A stretch of DNA of 64,000 nucleotides from Arenicellales bacterium (GTDB lineage Bacteria > Pseudomonadota > Gammaproteobacteria > Arenicellales > JAJDZL01), in the NCBI GenBank assembly GCA_951813075.1, contig OX638343.1, forward strand, positions 2,167,999 to 2,231,998, read 5' to 3'. Made by a program: the position numbers and the translations under genes. This document shows positions 18,061 through 27,828 of the stretch, one piece after another. The notes beneath the pieces are model-generated. The model was not told where the DNA came from. It saw only the letters and a program-made list of their open reading frames with translations, and did no database searches. The first letter of the stretch is position 1; every line of letters begins with the position of its first letter.

Positions 18061-19545
18061 TTGAGATCAGACTTGCTGAAGATTTTGTCGATGTTCGGTG
18101 CCGGACTTCTCACCAATATCGCATTCGAACCCGCTGGTGTATTTCCCTTTGTATTTCTTACGCTCGCTGTCCTATTCTGGATCTGGAGTGAATCATCAGC
18201 CAGAATTTGCGCGTGGAGTGGGTTTGCGTTCGCTTTGGGCTTCTATGGCTTCGGAATTCACTGGATATACACCAGCCTGCACGAATTCGGTGCCGCTGCA
18301 CCGGCACTTGCCGGCTTCATGGTTTTTGTTCTGGCTTGTTTTCTGTCGCTTCTGGTTGCCATCGGTGGGTATCTTCAGGCGCGTTTACGAGTTTCCAAGA
18401 CATTACGCTGCCTCGCAGTAATTCCCGCAATCTGGGTTTCTGTGGAGTGGATCCGAAGCTGGATACTGACCGGATTCCCATGGCTTTACCTGGGATACAG
18501 TCAAACTGACAGCTGGCTGGCGGGATGGGCTCCATTGCTCGGAGTTCTAGGGGTAAGTTTCATGGTTTGCCTGATTGCAGGAGTGCTCGTCTGTTCAATC
18601 AGAAATGGAATTCGGGTGGATATCGTTGTTCTCGCACTTGTTGTAGCATTAGCTGGATTTTGGAGCAAGACGATTGATTGGACAACTGAAAGTCATCCAC
18701 CGATTCGTGTAGCGATAGTCCAGGCGGATGTCGACATTCTCGACAAATGGAATTTTCAAAACGCCAGATCAAACCTTGAATTTTTCGTTAAGCAGACTCA
18801 GGCATTGGACGAACAGGATCTCGTGTTATGGCCGGAAATTGCAATTGTTCACACTGACAAGCGACTTGAAAAGCTTCAGCTGTGGAGATTGCTGAAAGAC
18901 CTTGAACCGGATGTTCTCCTGGGAGTGGTTGAAGAACAGGAACATGATGACAAGACGGTGCACTACAACAGTGCATACGGTATCAGCGATGAGGTTCAGA
19001 AATATCGCAAGCGTCATCTCGTTCCTTTCGGAGAGTTCACACCATTTCGGTCCTTACTGGGTTGGCTGGATAACTACATCGATATCCCGGAATCGGATTT
19101 CACGTCGTACCCAGGGACTCAGAAACCTCTAATTCTCGCAGGTCAACCTGCAGCTGTCTCGATCTGTTATGAGGATGCTTTTCCACAAGAGTTTTTCAAA
19201 ATGCTTCCTGAATCCACCTATCTGGTCAACATCAGCGAAGATGCATGGTTCGGCGAAATACTGGCCCCGTTTCAGCGACTGCAAATGTCGCGTATGAGAG
19301 CAATGGAATCCGCCCGACCTGTAGTTCGGGCAGCCAACAAAGGCATATCCGCGTCGGTTGATCACAAAGGGAATGTCATAGCTCAATTAGCGCAAGACGA
19401 AGGCAAAGTGTTGAAAACACAGATTACACCAAAATCGGGATCAACACCCTACGTAAGATTCGGGAATTTACCGGTATTGCTTATGTGCGCGATTGTTTTT
19501 GTACTCGCGGTTGTACGCAAAATACCTGTCCGAAAGTCGAACTAA
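18061..19545 (+). CDS. lnt: Apolipoprotein N-acyltransferase
   Basis: 494 residues: six N-terminal membrane segments, then a nitrilase-fold periplasmic domain, then a final membrane helix. Catalytic elements are visible: L-W-P-E-I-A (Glu), K-R-H-L-V-P-F-G-E-F (Lys), and S-I-C-Y-E-D (Cys). It acylates the N-terminal cysteine of lipoproteins, which the LolB and TPR lipoproteins of this window also need. TTG start, 40 bp after corC. Its stop overlaps the convergent mgtE stop by 4 nt. Confidence 0.94.
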   Translation: MRSDLLKILSMFGAGLLTNIAFEPAGVFPFVFLTLAVLFWIWSESSARICAWSGFAFALGFYGFGIHWIYTSLHEFGAAAPALAGFMVFVLACFLSLLVAIGGYLQARLRVSKTLRCLAVIPAIWVSVEWIRSWILTGFPWLYLGYSQTDSWLAGWAPLLGVLGVSFMVCLIAGVLVCSIRNGIRVDIVVLALVVALAGFWSKTIDWTTESHPPIRVAIVQADVDILDKWNFQNARSNLEFFVKQTQALDEQDLVLWPEIAIVHTDKRLEKLQLWRLLKDLEPDVLLGVVEEQEHDDKTVHYNSAYGISDEVQKYRKRHLVPFGEFTPFRSLLGWLDNYIDIPESDFTSYPGTQKPLILAGQPAAVSICYEDAFPQEFFKMLPESTYLVNISEDAWFGEILAPFQRLQMSRMRAMESARPVVRAANKGISASVDHKGNVIAQLAQDEGKVLKTQITPKSGSTPYVRFGNLPVLLMCAIVFVLAVVRKIPVRKSN

Positions 19546-20888
19546 ACGAGAACCAGGGCAGCGAATCCGAGTATTGCGAGGAATCCCACCACATCCGTGA
19601 TGGTAGTCAATGCGACACCGGCAGCCAATGAGGGGTCAATACCGATACGATCTAGAAGTACGGGTAAAACCACTCCGGAAATCGACGATACACAGATGTT
19701 GACCAGCATCGCAATTGCGACTATTGCCGCAAGCCCGTAATTGTCGTACCAAAGAATTGAGACGAATGCGACAACCAGCGCCCAGACCAATCCATTCAAC
19801 CCGCCAACCAATAGTTCCTTTTTCAGTACATCTTTCGCGTTTGCAATTGAAATCGTACCGACGCCAAGGCCACGGATGACGTTGGTCAGAGTCTGAGTGC
19901 CGGCATTGCCCCCCATACTTGCAATGATCGGCATGAGTACTGCCAGTGCGACAAGTTTTTCGATGGCCTCCTCGAACTGGCCGATTACCCAGGATGCCAG
20001 AACTGCCGTAACCAGATTGACACCAAGCCAGATCGCACGTTTGCGGGCGGTCTGGAATACCGGTGCGAAAATGTCCTCTTCATCGTCCAGACCCGCTGGC
20101 GCCAGCAGCGTACGACTGGCCGAATCCTGAATGACATCGACCACGTCGTCAATCGTAATTCGCCCGATCAAACGACCATTTTCATCAATGACTGGTGCTG
20201 AAGTCAGATCATAGCGCTCGAAAGATGCCGCAACATCCTCTTCTGAATCGGACGGCAGAAAAGTCTGTGGATTTTCGTCCATGATAGCCGATATTCGTTG
20301 ATTCAAATCTGATGTGACAAGATTACGCAGCAATACGCTGCCTCGAAGCACGCCTTCTCGGTCTACGACATAAAATTTGTCGGTTTGCTGCGGCAGTTCC
20401 CCGCGAAGTCGCAGATATCGCATCACGACGCCCACGGAAATGGTTTCGCGCACGATGACGGTATCTACATTCATCAACCGGCCGGCGGTTTCCTCTTCAT
20501 AGGACAGCACCGCGCCGAGTCCCTCTCGCCTGTCCTCGTCGACCGCCACCATGACATCAGCGATGATCTGCGACGATAAATCAGGTACCAGTTCGGCAAT
20601 ATCATCAATGTCCAACGTCTGAATTGCGCGCACCAAGGTGTTCGATTCCATATGGCTGATCAGGTTTTCGCGAACACCGTCGGAAACCTTGGCGAGAATC
20701 TCGCCCATGTCTGATTCCGCGACTTCAAACCAGATCATTCGCCTTTGTTCGGGAGGAATACTTTCGAGTACCTGCGCAAGGTCGGCCGGATGAAGACGAT
20801 GAATTAGATCCCGCAACTCACTGGCCACACCATGTTGCAAGCGTTGCAACACGAACTCTCGAATTTCAGTATGTTCGCTGGCAGTCAT
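19542..20888 (-). CDS. mgtE: MgtE magnesium transporter
   Basis: 448 residues: an N-terminal helical superhelix (H-P-A-D-L-A-Q-V-L-E), two CBS domains in the middle, and five C-terminal membrane helices with the pore signature P-I-I-A-S-M-G-G-N-A-G-T-Q. MgtE is a Mg2+ channel gated by intracellular Mg2+ through its N and CBS domains. A GC-rich hairpin lies only 22 nt before the ATG. Confidence 0.95.
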   Translation of the reverse strand: MTASEHTEIREFVLQRLQHGVASELRDLIHRLHPADLAQVLESIPPEQRRMIWFEVAESDMGEILAKVSDGVRENLISHMESNTLVRAIQTLDIDDIAELVPDLSSQIIADVMVAVDEDRREGLGAVLSYEEETAGRLMNVDTVIVRETISVGVVMRYLRLRGELPQQTDKFYVVDREGVLRGSVLLRNLVTSDLNQRISAIMDENPQTFLPSDSEEDVAASFERYDLTSAPVIDENGRLIGRITIDDVVDVIQDSASRTLLAPAGLDDEEDIFAPVFQTARKRAIWLGVNLVTAVLASWVIGQFEEAIEKLVALAVLMPIIASMGGNAGTQTLTNVIRGLGVGTISIANAKDVLKKELLVGGLNGLVWALVVAFVSILWYDNYGLAAIVAIAMLVNICVSSISGVVLPVLLDRIGIDPSLAAGVALTTITDVVGFLAILGFAALVLV

Positions 20889-20910
20889 GGGATTTACTTA
20901 GTGAATCAAA

Positions 20911-20932
20911 AGCGGCGAGAAGAATAGCCGCT
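20911..20932 (-). terminator. Hairpin with T-run just upstream of mgtE
   Basis: On the minus strand AGCGGC pairs with GCCGCT around a 10-nt loop, followed by TTTTGATT. This is a compact intrinsic-terminator shape, 22 nt before the mgtE ATG. It may end transcripts from the ptsI side or act as a leader attenuator of mgtE. Confidence 0.5.
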
Positions 20933-21071
20933 GGTTTTGGAGACTATAAGTTTAGCACACTCCACTTCATAGCCTGTTTTTCGGCAAATGAAAGTAATTT
21001 TTCGAAGCTTTGATTTGGACTCCAAAACTGCGTGATTGCAGGATTTCAGAATCTTCAGATCTTTGTGTCAT

Positions 21072-21100
21072 CGAATCCGATCTATTAGCGATCGGGTTCG
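21072..21100 (-). terminator. Hairpin 8 bp after the ptsI stop
   Basis: CGAATCCGATC (21072-21082) pairs with GATCGGGTTCG (21090-21100), an 11-bp stem with one G-T pair and a 7-nt loop. It follows the last gene of the long lptC-to-ptsI minus-strand series and is likely its transcript end, though a T-run is lacking on the minus strand. Confidence 0.5.
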
Positions 21101-21108
21101 AAAATTGA

Positions 21109-22872
21109 CTAAGCGAATGCCTTTGCTGATCGATCGGTCAAATCAATTCGATTTAATTGTTCCAACAATTCGAGTCGCTTCAAAGAATTTTGACAATTGA
21201 TGATTTCGCTGACATATCCGACGACCTGTTCAACGGAGCTACTCATCACAACCTGCTTTACTTCCAGCAATGTTGCGGGGTCCATGCTGAAAATCCTCAG
21301 ACCCATGCCAAGTAGCAATCTTGTATAGTTGCTATCGCTTGCCATTTCCCCGCACAATGACACCGGCTTGTCGAATTTTCTTCCAGCGTCGATCGTGTGT
21401 TTGACCAACGTCAAAACGGATGGATGTAAAGGGTCGTATAGATAATTGACTTCGTCGTCCACCCGATCGATGGCCAAGGTGTACTGAATAAGATCGTTTG
21501 TGCCAATCGACAGAAAGTCCAGATGCTGTGCAAACTGATCTGCGGTGATTGCGGCTGCCGGGACCTCAATCATTCCTCCGATCGGAACAGTCGAATTATG
21601 CTCTATGTTCTCCTTACGAAGATCGTTTGCGACCCGCGCTACAGTTGCCTTGACCTGCGCCAGTTCCTCAAGGTTCGAAAGCATCGGAATCATGCACTGC
21701 ACATTGCCGTACACCGCGGCACGCAAAATTGCCCTTAGTTGTGTACGAAACATGTCCGGAGAACGCAAGCAAAATCGCACGGCACGTACTCCGAGTGCAG
21801 GATTGGTTGCCACCTTTCCCTGTCTGCGTCCGCCATCTACCTGCTTGTCTGCTCCAAGATCAAGCGTCCGGATGGTGACGTTATCCAGCGCCTGCACAAC
21901 CTGTCGATAAGATTCGTATTGCTCTTCTTCACTCGGCGACTGTGCCCGGTTCATGAACAGGTATTCCGTTCGATACAGACCAACACCAGAAGCACCTGAT
22001 TCCAACGCTGTATCAATTTCCGACGGCAGTTCCACGTTTGCCAGAAGGGTTATTTCATGTTCGTCAAGCGTAATCGAATTCAGATGTCGGATTGCCAACA
22101 GTTGCTGGTGTTGTCTATCGTACTCCTGATGTCGACGTGTCAGTTCTTCGAGTGTCTGCTCATCAGGATTTACGATAACTTGTCCGGTGTGACTATCGAC
22201 TGCGACGAGCGCACCATGGGGGATGTGTCTAACCTCACCGTGCAGACCAACGACAGCAGGAATCTTGAGGCTTCGGGCGAGAATTGCAACGTGGGATATC
22301 CGGCTTCCCAAGTCAGTTACGAATGCCCGCATTTTCAAATTCGTAAACGACACTGTATCCGCCGGAGTCAGTTCGTGAGCAACGACGATGTATTCGCTAA
22401 GGTCCTGTTCAGTCCGTTTGTCATCCTCACCCTTCAAGACAAGCAACTGTCGGTGAATCTGGGAAATCACCTGACTGACATCATCTTTTTTGCTTCTCAG
22501 ATATTCATCTTCCATCGATTCGAACACCTTGATCAGGTCGTCGCGATGAATCATAAGAGCCGTTTCCGCGCTGACTGATTCTCTATAGACGATATTTACG
22601 GTTTCTTCCCGCAGCGTTTCATCTTCGACCATCAGCACATGTGCTTCAAGAAATGCCGCGATTTCGTGAGGTGCATCTTCCGGAACCTCGGTACGCGTTT
22701 TCCTAAGTGTCTCAGCGGTGCGCTTGAGTGCAAGATCAAGTAATTCAACTTCCGTTGTGAGTCTATCGTGTTCGATGACTTCGAACGATGATTCGACGGC
22801 CGCCGTATCTGTGACAAAAGCAGTACCTATCGCAATTCCAGCCCCGACACCTGATCCTTGCAGCAGAATCAC
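21109..22872 (-). CDS. ptsI: PTS enzyme I (phosphoenolpyruvate-protein phosphotransferase)
   Basis: 587 residues. The phospho-histidine domain has R-I-S-H-V-A-I-L-A-R-S-L with the active His, and the PEP-binding barrel has S-I-G-T-N-D-L-I-Q-Y and S-L-C-G-E-M-A. There is no N-terminal GAF domain, so this is PtsI-type rather than PtsP. It passes phosphate from PEP to HPr. As no sugar permease is present, it probably feeds the regulatory HPr-PtsN relay encoded just upstream. It abuts the ptsH stop. Confidence 0.94.
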   Translation of the reverse strand: MILLQGSGVGAGIAIGTAFVTDTAAVESSFEVIEHDRLTTEVELLDLALKRTAETLRKTRTEVPEDAPHEIAAFLEAHVLMVEDETLREETVNIVYRESVSAETALMIHRDDLIKVFESMEDEYLRSKKDDVSQVISQIHRQLLVLKGEDDKRTEQDLSEYIVVAHELTPADTVSFTNLKMRAFVTDLGSRISHVAILARSLKIPAVVGLHGEVRHIPHGALVAVDSHTGQVIVNPDEQTLEELTRRHQEYDRQHQQLLAIRHLNSITLDEHEITLLANVELPSEIDTALESGASGVGLYRTEYLFMNRAQSPSEEEQYESYRQVVQALDNVTIRTLDLGADKQVDGGRRQGKVATNPALGVRAVRFCLRSPDMFRTQLRAILRAAVYGNVQCMIPMLSNLEELAQVKATVARVANDLRKENIEHNSTVPIGGMIEVPAAAITADQFAQHLDFLSIGTNDLIQYTLAIDRVDDEVNYLYDPLHPSVLTLVKHTIDAGRKFDKPVSLCGEMASDSNYTRLLLGMGLRIFSMDPATLLEVKQVVMSSSVEQVVGYVSEIINCQNSLKRLELLEQLNRIDLTDRSAKAFA

Positions 22873-23141
22873 TACTCGTCCTCCCCGAAACGCGATTCAA
22901 ACAACTGCCGTATCGTTTCGTAAGCGATTGTTTCATCTGGTCCGTCTATCCGAAGTTCCAGTTCGGTTCCCTGCGTCGCAGCCAGCATCATCAATCCCAT
23001 GATGCCTTTGGCGTTTGCTGATTTGGCACCGTTTATAAGTTTGATCTCGCTCTCAAATCCAGAAGCGACGCGAACGAGTTGCGCAGCTGATCTGGCATGC
23101 AAACCGAGCTTGTTGCTCACTTGGATGTTGCCGGACTTCAT
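22872..23141 (-). CDS. ptsH: HPr family phosphocarrier (NPr-type)
   Basis: 89 residues. The phosphorylatable His15 is in N-K-L-G-L-H-A-R-S-A. The Ser-46-like region reads G-A-K-S-A-N-A-K-G-I-M-G-L-M. It carries phosphate from enzyme I to PtsN. It lies between ptsI and rapZ, 3 bp after rapZ. Confidence 0.93.
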   Translation of the reverse strand: MKSGNIQVSNKLGLHARSAAQLVRVASGFESEIKLINGAKSANAKGIMGLMMLAATQGTELELRIDGPDETIAYETIRQLFESRFGEDE

Positions 23142-23144
23142 CGG

Positions 23145-24032
23145 CTATAAGAGCTCATTGTGTCGCTTGATCACGTTATGTCCCCGATCGGAAAATCGTT
23201 GGGCAAGCTGTTCGACAACGTACACTGATCGGTGTCGTCCACCAGTGCATCCGATCGCTATGGTGAGATAGACGCGTCCGGCGTCATGAAACTTCGAGAG
23301 CCACTGGTGTACAAACCCATCGATCTGGTTAATCATGTCGTGAACTGTGGGCTTGTCGGAGAAATAGTCTTTGATCGGATCTTCCAGACCGTTGAATTCT
23401 TTCAGTTCCCCGACCCAGTAGGGATTAGGCAGACAGCGAACATCGAACACAAAATCAGCATCCAGGGGCGTGCCCCGTTTATACGCAAAGGACTTGAACA
23501 GCAATGATGAATCGCCGACACCAAAACCAGCGGCATCTTCCTGAATCAGATTACGCAACTCATGGGGTGAAATACTTGTCGTGTCGAAATGTTTGGAAGC
23601 AATTTCCGACAATGGTGCAAGCAGCAGCTTCTCTTCGTGAATACTTTCAAGCAGTGATGTCGTACCTTCCATAAGCGGGTGGGTTCGTCGCGTCTCTCCA
23701 TAGCGCTTGACCAGTGCATTGACTTCGGCATCAAGGTAGATGATCTCGAATTGAATTCCACTGCGTCGCAGATATCGAATGTTGTCAGCGAGCGAATCCA
23801 GGAATTTTCTGTTGCGCGAATCGATTCCCACAGCCGCCCATCGAAACAACACCTGCTCGGATTCCAGCACCGAGTTTATGAACGGTTCAAGCAGCACGAT
23901 CGGAAGATTGTCCACACAATAGTACCCGAGATCTTCCAGCGCTCGCATAGCGACACTTTTGCCGGAGCCCGACAGGCCGGTGATCACCTTCAGATATTTG
24001 GTGTCCTTGTTATTATTGATACTTTGTTCCAC
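23145..24032 (-). CDS. rapZ: RapZ, RNase adapter protein
   Basis: About 295 residues from a GTG at 24032, chosen because it lies just after the ptsN stop; an upstream start at 24152 would add 40 atypical residues overlapping ptsN. Walker A is G-L-S-G-S-G-K-S, and the C-terminal GlcN6P-sensing domain has A-I-G-C-T-G-G-R-H-R-S-V. RapZ controls amino-sugar synthesis in enterics by guiding RNase E to a small RNA; here context links it to the nitrogen-PTS. Confidence 0.93.
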   Translation of the reverse strand: MEQSINNNKDTKYLKVITGLSGSGKSVAMRALEDLGYYCVDNLPIVLLEPFINSVLESEQVLFRWAAVGIDSRNRKFLDSLADNIRYLRRSGIQFEIIYLDAEVNALVKRYGETRRTHPLMEGTTSLLESIHEEKLLLAPLSEIASKHFDTTSISPHELRNLIQEDAAGFGVGDSSLLFKSFAYKRGTPLDADFVFDVRCLPNPYWVGELKEFNGLEDPIKDYFSDKPTVHDMINQIDGFVHQWLSKFHDAGRVYLTIAIGCTGGRHRSVYVVEQLAQRFSDRGHNVIKRHNELL

Positions 24033-24075
24033 GTGATTGTGCTTTGCAATGACTGTAGTGTGTGGGCCCGGTGAA

Positions 24076-24615
24076 TCAGACGATCGGATTTTCGGTTTTC
24101 TCGATCTCAGACTCGATACTCGAAAGCACGTCGTAAATATCCTCTGGGTCATCGGCTTTCATCAGCTTTGAATACAGATCGTATTGCATGAATGCCTGAG
24201 CCAGCCTGGACAGAATATGAACATGCGAGTCTGCGCTCTTTTTGGGAACCAGTAAACCGCAGGCCACGCTGACAAATTTGTTTTCCCTTGAATCTACACA
24301 CAAGGGAGTCTTCAGGCGTAATATGACGCCAATTGAATCGGACAAAGAATCCAGACGACAATGTGGAATCGCTACACCATCAGTGATCCATGTACTGCCG
24401 ATCTGCTCGCGTTCCAGCAATGCCCGAAAAACTGCATTCTTATCCAGCTGATGTGCGCTGTTGCGGGCAAACACTCCCGCAATCTCGTCGATCATTCGTT
24501 TTAGAGTTGAAGCTTCACTCCCGGTGCGTATTCTGGTCGGTGTGAAGATATCCGCAAGCCGCACCGGGTGTCGGGAATCCGCTTCGGATGACGAATGATC
24601 CGGACCGTCACTCAT
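24076..24615 (-). CDS. ptsN: PtsN, nitrogen-regulatory PTS EIIA component
   Basis: 179 residues of EIIA-fructose/Ntr fold with phospho-His in V-A-I-P-H-C-R-L-D. The N-terminus (first about 20 residues) is extended and polar. PtsN receives phosphate from HPr and modulates potassium transport and other systems. It starts 2 bp after hpf. Confidence 0.93.
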   Translation of the reverse strand: MSDGPDHSSSEADSRHPVRLADIFTPTRIRTGSEASTLKRMIDEIAGVFARNSAHQLDKNAVFRALLEREQIGSTWITDGVAIPHCRLDSLSDSIGVILRLKTPLCVDSRENKFVSVACGLLVPKKSADSHVHILSRLAQAFMQYDLYSKLMKADDPEDIYDVLSSIESEIEKTENPIV

Positions 24616-24617
24616 GA

Positions 24618-24941
24618 TTAGTGTCTGATAGTTCGTTGGCGGTCACTGTGTCGTCCATGATCGGTGCGAAGTTCCTTGTGCTTGATAACCTGACGGTCGA
24701 GTTTGTTGGACATGGCATCGATTGCCGTGAACATGTCAGGTGCCTGTGATTTTGCATGAATTGACACCTTGCGTGCGTGAATTGTCGCTTCCGACTGGAA
24801 TGACGTTTTCTCCCTGTGCAAAATCACTTCGACTTTGGTGGGTTGACGAAAATGATTTTCCACTTTCTTCAAGCGTTTGTTTACGTACTTGCGGAGTGAA
24901 TCTGTAACGTTCAGATGATGTCCTGTGATCGAAATTTCCAT
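24618..24941 (-). CDS. hpf: Ribosome hibernation promoting factor
   Basis: 107 residues, the short HPF form. It begins M-E-I-S-I-T-G-H-H-L-N-V-T-D-S-L-R and has the beta-alpha-beta pattern with H-A-R-K-V-S-I-H-A-K-S. It binds 30S subunits and promotes inactive 100S dimers in resting cells. It lies 15 bp after rpoN, the standard place. Confidence 0.94.
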   Translation of the reverse strand: MEISITGHHLNVTDSLRKYVNKRLKKVENHFRQPTKVEVILHREKTSFQSEATIHARKVSIHAKSQAPDMFTAIDAMSNKLDRQVIKHKELRTDHGRHSDRQRTIRH

Positions 24942-24956
24942 AACAATACCTCTAAA

Positions 24957-26333
24957 TCACTCAAGGTTTGACAATTGATTCGTTGCGATTGATCTACGAA
25001 CCTTACAAGACGGTACACGCATTTCACCCCGATATTTGGCAATTGTCCTGCGTGCGATTTGTATCCCACTGTCCCACATCCGTTGTGCGATCTGCTGGTC
25101 GCTCAAGGGTGCCTGTCGATTTTCAGATTCTACAATCTGAAGGATTTTATGTTTGATCGACATCGCTGATTCATCCTCGCCGATGTCGTTTTTTATGCGA
25201 ATTGAAAAAAAGTGTTTCAACTCGAATGTGCCTCGTGGCGTCATTATATATTTGCCGGAACACGCACGGCTAACCGTCGATTCATGCAGATTGAGAGATT
25301 CTGCGACCTGTTGCAACGTCAATGGTTTCATAGCTTGATCACCATTTTCTAAAAATGGAATCTGGTGCATGACGATCGTTGTGGCGACTCGCAAAACCGT
25401 TTCATTTCGCCGGCTGAGACTGTCCATAAAGGTTTGGGCACTGGTCAGATTGCTCTGAAGATACTTGCGCTCTTCAGTTTTGATTCTATCGTCAATCATC
25501 GACCGGTAGTTCTCGGAAATCCTCAGTTTCGGGAGAAACGTGGAGTTCAGGTAGACAGACCACCGTTCACCTTTCTTGCGTGCGATGACATCAGGAATCA
25601 CCGCCAGCGCGGCCGAACCAAAACTGCTGGCAGGCGAAGGATTCAGAGACTGTATCAGATTGACAGCAGTGCGGACTGTTCGCAGATCGCACTGCATTTC
25701 AGCACTGATCTGTTCGAGTCGCATCTCCGAAAGCAATTCGAGGTGATGGTTCAATATTGTTTTCGCGTTGTGCCGCACAGACGCCGGAGTTTTTATCGTA
25801 TCAAGCTGAATCGACAGGCACTCCTGCAAATTTTTCGCGGCAATACCGGGAGGGTCGAATTGCTGTACGATCTTCAGTACGGCCTCGACCTGTTGTGGGT
25901 CGATGACGCATGGCAAGTATTCGGCGATGTCCTGGATTGATTCGGTCAGGTATCCGCGCTCATCAATAGAATCGATAATTGCGTCGGCAATGGCACGATC
26001 CAATTCCGAGAGTCCGGTTGCGAGAACTTGCTGGGCAAGATGATCGCGAATGGATATGTTTTCCATCCGATTTGCCGCAAATTCCAGCATCTCATCGGAA
26101 TCCAGGTCGGCACCGCGCAGGCCGTTCGTTGACAACTCACCATTGAGCCATGCCTCATCAGAGTCGTCTGAAACAATCCTGTCGACCTCTTCCAGAAGTG
26201 GATTGGAGTCGAGAACATCCCTGATTTCATCGGTCAGTTCAGAACTGGATAATTGCAAAACCCGGACGGCGGTGCTGAATCGCGCGTTGAAAGTCTGCTT
26301 CTGGCGCTGACGTAATTCTGCAGTCTGTCTCAT
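24957..26333 (-). CDS. rpoN: RNA polymerase sigma-54 factor
   Basis: 458 residues. Region I is Q-rich (R-Q-R-Q-K-Q-T), an acidic region II follows, then the core-binding domain and the C-terminal DNA-binding domain with the RpoN box A-R-R-T-I-A-K-Y-R. The helix-turn-helix before it is recognisable (S-L-N-L-H-E-S-T-V-S-R). It directs polymerase to -24/-12 promoters. It sits between lptB and hpf as usual. Confidence 0.96.
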   Translation of the reverse strand: MRQTAELRQRQKQTFNARFSTAVRVLQLSSSELTDEIRDVLDSNPLLEEVDRIVSDDSDEAWLNGELSTNGLRGADLDSDEMLEFAANRMENISIRDHLAQQVLATGLSELDRAIADAIIDSIDERGYLTESIQDIAEYLPCVIDPQQVEAVLKIVQQFDPPGIAAKNLQECLSIQLDTIKTPASVRHNAKTILNHHLELLSEMRLEQISAEMQCDLRTVRTAVNLIQSLNPSPASSFGSAALAVIPDVIARKKGERWSVYLNSTFLPKLRISENYRSMIDDRIKTEERKYLQSNLTSAQTFMDSLSRRNETVLRVATTIVMHQIPFLENGDQAMKPLTLQQVAESLNLHESTVSRACSGKYIMTPRGTFELKHFFSIRIKNDIGEDESAMSIKHKILQIVESENRQAPLSDQQIAQRMWDSGIQIARRTIAKYRGEMRVPSCKVRRSIATNQLSNLE

Positions 26334-26491
26334 AATGAACTAAATATTCATTCTACAGCAATCGCCGAAAAATGCGCAAAGGATTTTATCAATTGTGACA
26401 AAATTTGGGGAGAACCCGAATAACCGACCTGAATAGGTCTCAATCAAAATTTGATATGGACCGGTTGAACCGGCGCAGTTTCACCGACTCA

Positions 26492-27229
26492 CTAGATGTG
26501 GAAGTTTTCACCCAGATAAAATTTCTTTGCATCATCGTTCGCCAGAATCTGTTCAGCAGTGCCAGAGGCGATAACGATGCCTGCATTCATGATGTGGGCT
26601 CGGGTGCATACAGTCAACGTTTCGCGAACGTTGTGGTCGGTGATTAGAAAACCGACATTTCGTTGGCACAGCATTTGAAGCAGTTCGGTCAGTTCAATGA
26701 CCGCGATCGGGTCAACACCGGCAAATGGCTCGTCCAGCAATATGAATCTAGGCTCAAGTGCGAGTGCTCTTGCGATCTCGACCCGCCTTCGTTCGCCACC
26801 TGATAGTGTTGAAGCTTTCTGATTGCGCAGGTGTTCGATTTGGAATTCCTCCAGCAAGTCTTGCAAACATTCCCGTCGTTCTTTGAAAGTGGATGATTTT
26901 ATGGTTTCCAGCATGGCTGTTATGTTTTCTTCGACAGTGAGGTTGCGAAATATTGATGAATCCTGCGGTAGGTAGCCGACTCCTTTTCGGGCCCGAGCGT
27001 ACATTGGCAGATTCGAGATGTCCTCACCATCCAGCAGGACTGATCCACTGTCGCACTTTTCCAATCCGATTACGGAATTGAAGCATGTCGTCTTGCCAGC
27101 GCCATTGGGACCGAGCAGCCCGATAATTTCGCCACTGTCAACGTGCAGACTGACTGAATCGACCACCTTTCTGGATCTGAACGACTTGGAAATATTGACA
27201 ATTTCCAGGCGACTGAGTTCCCCATTCAC
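26492..27229 (-). CDS. lptB: LptB, ATPase of the LPS export ABC transporter
   Basis: About 245 residues from a GTG at 27229; the frame extends further, but that part overlaps lptA and is not LptB-like. Walker A is G-P-N-G-A-G-K-T-T, the signature is L-S-G-G-E-R-R-R-V, and Walker B is F-I-L-L-D-E-P-F-A-G-V-D-P. It powers extraction of lipopolysaccharide from the inner membrane with LptFG and LptC. Confidence 0.95.
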   Translation of the reverse strand: MNGELSRLEIVNISKSFRSRKVVDSVSLHVDSGEIIGLLGPNGAGKTTCFNSVIGLEKCDSGSVLLDGEDISNLPMYARARKGVGYLPQDSSIFRNLTVEENITAMLETIKSSTFKERRECLQDLLEEFQIEHLRNQKASTLSGGERRRVEIARALALEPRFILLDEPFAGVDPIAVIELTELLQMLCQRNVGFLITDHNVRETLTVCTRAHIMNAGIVIASGTAEQILANDDAKKFYLGENFHI

Positions 27230-27281
27230 AAGTTTCTGCCCAGCTTGCTGTTCATCATACGGACAAGCTGTACGCGACGAA

Positions 27282-27791
27282 TCAGTTCTGGAGTTGAATC
27301 GTGACCGTCGTGCGATTGTCGGAAGGTGCCACATTCTCATCTTCGGACTCAGATGTCTGGAGTTCCCTGGTTGACCAATTGTATGAGGCGGTTTGAGTTT
27401 CGACGACAATGTCACCTTGCTCGAAAGTGACATCGCCACTTAGGTGTATCTGATCAGTAGAATAGTGCACAATGGCCGTGTTTGCCAAACCACTCGCAGA
27501 TTCTTCTCCCGATTCCTGAACCGAAAATTTTATTGGATCCCCTGATGCGGTGACTTTATTGCTGCCATCTTCCAGCGTCACGATCTCGACGCGTTCCGCA
27601 TCCAGATTCACATCCTCGCTGGTAAGGCGAACGTCACCTTCAAATATAGTGGTTGCAATGTCGTGATCGTACGTCGCGGTCACTGCTGTAATCGTTACCT
27701 CATCATCTGCAACCAACATGAAGGACCACATTGTCGCGCAGACAGCAAAAATTCCAATTGCTGATTTGCGAAATCTATTCCCGGGTTTCAT
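27282..27791 (-). CDS. lptA: LptA, periplasmic LPS bridge protein
   Basis: 169 residues with an N-terminal signal peptide (cleavage near A-D-D-E). The body is an OstA-type beta jelly roll with F-E-G-D-V-R-L-T and L-S-G-D-V-T-F-E-Q-G repeats. It forms the bridge that carries LPS from LptC to LptD. Placed between lptC and lptB. Confidence 0.92.
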   Translation of the reverse strand: MKPGNRFRKSAIGIFAVCATMWSFMLVADDEVTITAVTATYDHDIATTIFEGDVRLTSEDVNLDAERVEIVTLEDGSNKVTASGDPIKFSVQESGEESASGLANTAIVHYSTDQIHLSGDVTFEQGDIVVETQTASYNWSTRELQTSESEDENVAPSDNRTTVTIQLQN

Positions 27792-27828
27792 TTTCCACCG
27801 ATTTAATCCAATTTCCGTGATTCAAAGT

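Noticed and set aside
24033-24152. 40-residue N-terminal extension of RapZ
   Set aside because: It overlaps ptsN and precedes the normal RapZ start; likely read-through of an open frame.
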